Of a stretch of 8,334 nt of DNA, positions 5,203 through 8,334 are shown one piece after another. The translations under genes were made by a program, and so were the position numbers. The notes below the pieces were generated by a model. It had not been told where the DNA came from and did not search any database. It saw only the letters and a program-made list of their open reading frames with translations. The DNA is taken from assembly GCA_015490315.1 (NCBI GenBank), contig WFYB01000145.1, positions 1 through 8,334 of the forward strand, read 5' to 3'. Source of the stretch: Sulfurovum sp. (GTDB taxonomy: Bacteria; Campylobacterota; Campylobacteria; Campylobacterales; Sulfurovaceae). Position 1 is the first letter of the stretch. Each line of letters opens with the position of its first letter.

Positions 5203-6691
5203 CGGTCGACTTCACCCCATTTTTCTCTATCTTTTCCAATACAAACTGGATCGCCTCATTTTTATTACTAATCTGACCATCCATTTGTGCTTCATAGACT
5301 TCTGAGAGTATCTCTCCAAATTGTCGCGAGGGCTTCAACCCCAAAGCGATCAGATCACGTCCCTGAAGCAGTGGCGGCATGCTTGACTCCTCTACCTGAA
5401 GCTTCTGCGCTTCTGCCAAAAGCCACTCCCCTGCCTCATACTCTCCCACTTTTGCCTCCAGTGTTGTCCTCCCCAGAAAGTCCGCTTTGGCAACCTCTAC
5501 AAGCTCTTTGATATTGACTCTCAGCGCCAACCTTCGGATCGCACCTGCTTTTGCCCTCTGTGCGTAAAACTGTGAAGGCTTAAGATGGTGTTCGACCAAA
5601 GGCAGGATACTCTCGATAAAGTCGTGCTCATTGCTCAAGCGGTACATAAAACTTTGTGTCGGCTCAAGTCCTGCTTTCTCATGTCCTATGGCGCGAATTT
5701 TTGAAGTAGAAACACTTTTATTTATCTCATTCCATTTTTGTACTGTACCATCTTTGTATTCAATGGTGGTGGTGAGAGGTTTGCCAAAGTCGTGACAGAG
5801 TGCCGCAAAGAGCAGCTTTAGTCTCTCCTTCTCCTCCCTGCTCCCTACACCCTGCTCCTTACTACCTACCACCTGCTCCCTATTCCCTATTGCTGCCATC
5901 GTATCGACGACCATCATCGTATGCACCCAGACATCCCCTTCAGGGTGCCATTTGGGATCCTGCGGTACATCAATCAGTGCATGAAGCTCCGGAAAATGGC
6001 GTTTTGTGATCCCCCACTCTCGCATCAACTCCAGCCCGATAGAGGGTCTGGGGGATTTAAGCAGCAGCTTTTTCCACTCCTCATAGATCCGCTCTTTTGG
6101 CAGCTCGTCAAGCATCCCCTCTGCTACCATCTCTTTGCACAGTGCCGCTGTCTCTTCTGCCACATCCAACCCAAAACGCGCCGAAAACTGCACAGCACGA
6201 TAGACGCGCAGAGGATCCTCAGCGAAACGTACACTGTCAATATGCCTGAGAATACCCCTTTTAAGATCTTCTCTGCCGCCAAAAGGATCATATAGCCGCT
6301 CAGATATCGGATCATACCCCATAGCATTGATCGTAAAATCACGCCGCTTTGCCGCCTGCTCAAAATCCATCTTGCCATCGATGCTGACCTCAAAACCTTT
6401 GTGTCCCGGTGCTACCTTACTCTCCTTGCGGGGGAAAGAGAAGTCATAAGTGGATCCCTCAACTGTGACCTTAAGGATACCAAAGCTCTTGCCTACTAGA
6501 TCCACCCTGCCAAACCGCGAAAGCATCTTTTCAAGCAGATCGATCTTGCCGATACCATACACTTCGATATCAAAATCCTTGATCTCTCTGCCCAATAGAG
6601 TATCCCGCACCGCACCCCCTACGATGATTCCCTGCGCATGGTGTTCATAAAGATATGCCAGTATTTTTCTAAGAGATTGGGGTATCTGCAT
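5189..6691 (-). CDS. cca: CCA tRNA nucleotidyltransferase with HD domain
   Basis: The enzyme builds or repairs the 3'-terminal CCA of tRNAs from CTP and ATP. Of two candidate starts, the ATG at 6691 is preferred because AGAGGA lies 5 nt upstream; the ATG at 6709 adds M-K-K-R-I-P and has a weak ribosome site. In the 500-residue form the class II nucleotidyltransferase motifs are G-G-A-V-R-D (25-30), catalytic D-F-D (39-41) and R-R-D-F-T-I-N-A-M (116-124), followed by the R-F-A-E-D-P-x-R neck motif (155-162). A C-terminal HD phosphohydrolase domain has H257 (V-H-T-M) and H300-D301 (C-H-D-F-G-K-P); in some bacteria it removes 2',3'-cyclic phosphate. A repeat-encoded insert of about 16 residues (N-R-E-Q-V-V-G-S-K-E-Q-G-V-G-S-R, 270-285) lies between those HD motifs. 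The C-terminal five residues are encoded by the hairpin at 5179-5202. Confidence 0.93.
   Translation of the reverse strand: MQIPQSLRKILAYLYEHHAQGIIVGGAVRDTLLGREIKDFDIEVYGIGKIDLLEKMLSRFGRVDLVGKSFGILKVTVEGSTYDFSFPRKESKVAPGHKGFEVSIDGKMDFEQAAKRRDFTINAMGYDPISERLYDPFGGREDLKRGILRHIDSVRFAEDPLRVYRAVQFSARFGLDVAEETAALCKEMVAEGMLDELPKERIYEEWKKLLLKSPRPSIGLELMREWGITKRHFPELHALIDVPQDPKWHPEGDVWVHTMMVVDTMAAIGNREQVVGSKEQGVGSREEKERLKLLFAALCHDFGKPLTTTIEYKDGTVQKWNEINKSVSTSKIRAIGHEKAGLEPTQSFMYRLSNEHDFIESILPLVEHHLKPSQFYAQRAKAGAIRRLALRVNIKELVEVAKADFLGRTTLEAKVGEYEAGEWLLAEAQKLQVEESSMPPLLQGRDLIALGLKPSRQFGEILSEVYEAQMDGQISNKNEAIQFVLEKIEKNGVKSTDNRA
5832..5887 (-). repeat. 7-bp tandem repeat inside the cca gene
   Basis: Eight consecutive 7-bp units on the + strand follow the consensus TRCTCCC (TGCTCCC occurs twice exactly; others are TCCTCCC, TACACCC, TGCTCCT, TACTACC, TACCACC, TATTCCC). 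Read on the coding strand, 21 bp (three units) make one 7-residue repeat, giving N-R-E-Q-V-V-G / S-K-E-Q-G-V-G / S-R-E-E. It resembles the short tandemly repeated heptamers described in cyanobacteria. It keeps the frame open. Confidence 0.85.
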
Positions 6692-6727
6692 AGGTATCCT
6701 CTTTTTCATTGACTCTAATCTGCTTAG

Positions 6728-6733
6728 ATTATA
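6728..6733 (-). promoter_or_regulatory. -10 box of cca
   Basis: A perfect TATAAT on the reverse strand lies 36 nt before the preferred ATG (6691). The -35 region is not recognisable. The predicted start near 6721 gives a leader of about 30 nt. Confidence 0.45.
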
Positions 6734-6774
6734 ACCTACTTCTGCGTTAAAGAAACTATTAAGGAGTCTTATCC

Positions 6775-6780
6775 TACAAT
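6775..6780 (+). promoter_or_regulatory. -10 box of the second riboswitch transcript
   Basis: TACAAT lies 7 nt before the invariant aptamer G (6787), nearly the same offset as at the first riboswitch (8 nt from box end to G). No -35 hexamer is visible. Confidence 0.4.
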
Positions 6781-6782
6781 GA

Positions 6783-6853
6783 AAGTGCTAAACTATCCGT
6801 GAGGTTAGGACAGAAAGCTGCGGGTCTGGTATACAGACAGCCGGGCTGCACTT
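6783..6853 (+). promoter_or_regulatory. Second GEMM-I-like (c-di-GMP) riboswitch aptamer, without a downstream gene
   Basis: The layout matches the first aptamer. P2 (6793-6798 with 6803-6808, one T-T mismatch) carries the GNRA loop GTGA (6799-6802). AAAGC follows at 6814-6818, a short P3 (GTCTG 6824-6828 with CAGAC 6834-6838) has a 5-nt loop, and the conserved AGCCGGGCTGC is at 6839-6849. Ligand positions by Vc2 numbering: G20 = 6787, A47 = 6814, C92 = 6849; position 18 is G instead of A. The swapped C21-G46 and T22-A45 pairs recur. P1 is AAGT (6783-6786) with ACTT (6850-6853). P3 looks too short to hold a tetraloop receptor. It points into the 3' end of a gene on the opposite strand. Confidence 0.68.
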
Positions 6854-6928
6854 GCAGTTTATGGCACCTTCCCATTTACTTCCAACACCAAGATTACTTG
6901 TTTTGCTGTAAACTGTAAGTATTTTCTT
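6851..6928 (+). terminator. Long-range stem with T-rich tail after the second riboswitch
   Basis: CTTGCAGTTTA (6851-6861) pairs with TAAACTGTAAG (6909-6919): 11 bp with one G-U and a 47-nt loop. TATTTTCTT (6920-6928) follows, so on the + strand it could act as an intrinsic terminator giving an RNA of about 140 nt. Its 5' arm overlaps the 3' arm of P1 (6850-6853), so aptamer folding and the full stem compete. It also overlaps the last codons of the reverse-strand hydrolase gene. Confidence 0.4.
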
Positions 6929-7820
6929 CCCGGATTTTCCGGATATCTTCCACCATATCATCCAAATGGTTGAATATGATCGACAGATGTCCTTCATTCC
7001 AGTAGGTTTTCAGCACTGCACCCTCAAGCAGATAGGTCATCTCTTTGATCATCTCTATGGGCACACCCCTGTCTCTCTCCCCATGCCAAAGTCTGATCGG
7101 AGCAAAAGTGATATCACGCAATCTAAACCCCCAGGGTTTGGCAAAAAGAAGTATTGCATCTTCTACCGCACCGCTGACACCCTGTCTATACCCTTCAGAA
7201 AAGATCTCAGCAAGAAAACGGCGCGTATTCTCTCCTTCTATCAAACGTTTGTCTGCATCATCAAGATAGAAAAGAATATGAGAGAGAAACTTCTCTCTAT
7301 CCTTTTGACGCTTTGAAAATCGTCCATGCAAGAACCAGAACATCGGTTTCAAAAACCACGGTGCGAGCCTCGCAACCTTGATAAAAAAACGTGACTCCGG
7401 CAGCATATAGTTTTCACCGACCTCCTCTACAGGAGGAAGTGCGGATACCAGACCGCAAAAGTTGATACGATCCCGGAGACGTAGAGAAGATGCCAAGGCG
7501 TATGGGGCACCAGCCGAGACAGCTAGCAAAGAGAAACGGACAATACCCAAAGCATCCGCCAGTGCCTCCACATCTGCCGCAAAATCGAGAATCGTTCTCT
7601 CTTTTTGATATGTAGATAGACCCATACCGGGTCTGTCTATCCCGATAACCCGGATGCCTGCCTTTTGCATCACATCATGCATTATCTTGACTTCAAGACG
7701 AGAAGAGTAGAGCCCGTGAAAATGAAAAAAGACATCCCCCTCTGGATCACCTGCCTCTGCAAATCCCAAGACTCTGCCGTCTTGCAAGCTGATAGTCTGA
7801 TTGAGTCTATCTGTTTGCAT
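6894..7820 (-). CDS. Alpha/beta hydrolase family protein
   Basis: The 308-residue protein carries an alpha/beta hydrolase triad: oxyanion strand F-H-F-H-G at 32-36, D62-R-P-G-M-G-L-S loop, nucleophile S102 in A-V-S-A-G, acid D250 in W-H-G-E-R-D-R-G-V-P, and H278 in N-E-G-H-L-S. There is alanine (A100) at the first glycine position of the elbow. A helical lid (about 135-230) with a hydrophobic, aromatic face (W155, F156, M160, F161, W162) could bind a lipid-like substrate; this is inference. No signal peptide is seen. The ATG has an AAGGA ribosome site about 8 nt upstream and its own -10 box (7848-7853), so it is probably transcribed separately from thiE. It is not closely similar to the hydrolase at 1594-2448. 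The second riboswitch transcript runs antisense to its 3' end. Confidence 0.87.
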   Translation of the reverse strand: MQTDRLNQTISLQDGRVLGFAEAGDPEGDVFFHFHGLYSSRLEVKIMHDVMQKAGIRVIGIDRPGMGLSTYQKERTILDFAADVEALADALGIVRFSLLAVSAGAPYALASSLRLRDRINFCGLVSALPPVEEVGENYMLPESRFFIKVARLAPWFLKPMFWFLHGRFSKRQKDREKFLSHILFYLDDADKRLIEGENTRRFLAEIFSEGYRQGVSGAVEDAILLFAKPWGFRLRDITFAPIRLWHGERDRGVPIEMIKEMTYLLEGAVLKTYWNEGHLSIIFNHLDDMVEDIRKIREENTYSLQQNK

Positions 7821-7847
7821 TCTTTTTCCTTAAATATACCTACCTTT

Positions 7848-7879
7848 ATTATAAACAAAAAATGTCAAAAAAATGTCAA
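7848..7879 (-). promoter_or_regulatory. Promoter region of the hydrolase gene with duplicated TTGACA
   Basis: On the reverse strand TATAAT (7848-7853) is preceded by two TTGACA copies (7863-7868 and 7874-7879). The spacers are 9 and 20 bp, neither close to 17. Read on the + strand the copies form TGTCA-N6-TGTCA, an 11-bp-period repeat of Pho-box type. Either one hexamer serves as a poorly spaced -35 box or the pair is a regulator site. Confidence 0.45.
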
Positions 7880-7887
7880 ATCGTCTG

Positions 7888-8334
7888 TCAGTATGTATGC
7901 GCTAACAGCCCCGACCCTATTACCTTGTATAGAATCGGTGGCTCAAAGCTGTCATCGGGACGTACACCGCCGATGATCCCTACTGGGTGTTTGGAATAAT
8001 TGGCGGCATCTATGAGTGCTTTGCCTCCGACATTGGCTTCACTTTTAGTCTGTGTAGGGCGGTACGCTCCCAATCCTATGTAGTCAAGGTCGAGCCGGTT
8101 TGCCTCCAGGATCTCTGCTTTGTTGTGTGTAGAGAGCCCGAGTATCTTTCGTCCGATACGGCTGCGTATCTTTGCTACTGCTCTAAGGGGGTCGGGATCG
8201 AAGGTGCGCAGATCCTCTTGACCCAAATGCAATCCGTCTGCATAGTCTATCAGATCGATCGTATCATTGACGATCAAAATGCCGTCATAATAGCGTCGGA
8301 TCTCTTGGAGATCATGCTTTTTCTCCTCAAGTGA
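7888..8334 (-). CDS. thiE: Thiamine phosphate synthase (ThiE/TenI family), 5' part outside window
   Basis: The frame runs off the right edge; 148 C-terminal residues are present. ThiE joins the HMP pyrimidine diphosphate and the thiazole phosphate to give thiamine phosphate. Family motifs in order: L-I-V-N-D (20-24), A-D-G-L-H-L-G-Q-E-D (32-41), G-L-S-T-H-N (67-71), Y-I-G-L-G-A-Y-R-P-T-Q-T-K-S (85-98) with the T-x-T-K phosphate loop, and V-G-I-I-G-G-V (118-124). After the G-G-V turn the protein ends with V-I-G-S-G-L-L-A-H-T-Y, shorter than the last helix and strand of typical ThiE. This may be a lineage form. A TenI-like protein without synthase activity is the main alternative. The stop is 67 bp upstream of the following hydrolase gene. 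Confidence 0.85.
   Translation of the reverse strand, partial: SLEEKKHDLQEIRRYYDGILIVNDTIDLIDYADGLHLGQEDLRTFDPDPLRAVAKIRSRIGRKILGLSTHNKAEILEANRLDLDYIGLGAYRPTQTKSEANVGGKALIDAANYSKHPVGIIGGVRPDDSFEPPILYKVIGSGLLAHTY

Noticed and set aside
6124..6393. Reverse frame of 89 codons inside cca in a different phase
   Set aside because: Shadow of the CCA-adding enzyme, whose motifs run straight through this segment.
6872..6882. CATTTACTTC shared between the second leader and the P3 loop of the first aptamer (3252-3261)
   Set aside because: Ten bases in A/T-rich DNA at non-equivalent positions; probably chance.
6861..6911. A 16-codon ATG frame on the + strand after the second riboswitch
   Set aside because: No ribosome site, low-complexity product, and it falls inside the long-range stem; not enough to call a regulated gene.

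Overview
The window looks like a chromosomal segment of a Campylobacterota (epsilonproteobacterial) chemolithotroph, perhaps related to Sulfurovum or Sulfurimonas. This is inferred from protein style (a ferredoxin-thioredoxin-reductase-like protein, a campylobacterotal-looking ThiE C-terminus), short intergenic gaps and A/T-rich TATAAT-type promoters. No rRNA, tRNA, transposase, CRISPR array or phage gene was seen.

Layout. 1-1390: the 3' part of a ferredoxin:thioredoxin reductase catalytic-chain protein fused to a TusA-like domain, converging with a secreted thioredoxin-fold protein. 1594-3103: an alpha/beta hydrolase converging with a six-helix membrane protein. 3104-5202: the most interesting segment. 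An A/T-rich regulatory region is followed by what reads as a cyclic-di-GMP class I (GEMM-I) riboswitch, then by one large gene for a secreted protein with about 120 residues of KGS repeats and four SdrD B-like domains, closed by a hairpin. 5189-6691 (reverse): the CCA-adding tRNA nucleotidyltransferase gene, which carries an in-frame 7-bp tandem repeat. 6775-6919: a second GEMM-I-like aptamer on the + strand with no + strand gene after it. 6894-7820 (reverse): a second, unrelated alpha/beta hydrolase. 7888-8334 (reverse): the 3' part of a thiamine phosphate synthase gene (thiE), cut by the window edge.

How the parts may work together. The first riboswitch plus the secreted repeat protein fits a c-di-GMP-controlled surface or matrix protein for attachment or biofilm. 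A 7-bp direct repeat with 11-bp period lies where the -35 box should be, so a response regulator may control transcription while the riboswitch acts afterwards. The second aptamer transcribes toward the 3' end of a hydrolase gene on the other strand. It is followed by an 11-bp long-range stem and a T-rich stretch, so it may make a short c-di-GMP-dependent RNA or an antisense transcript. In both leaders a -10-like box sits only 6-7 nt before the invariant G of the aptamer, which would leave little or no P1 helix. The remaining genes look like ordinary housekeeping or hypothetical genes in single-gene units.

All calls come from reading the sequence by eye. The family assignments and the riboswitch numbering rest on memory of the families, not on a database search.
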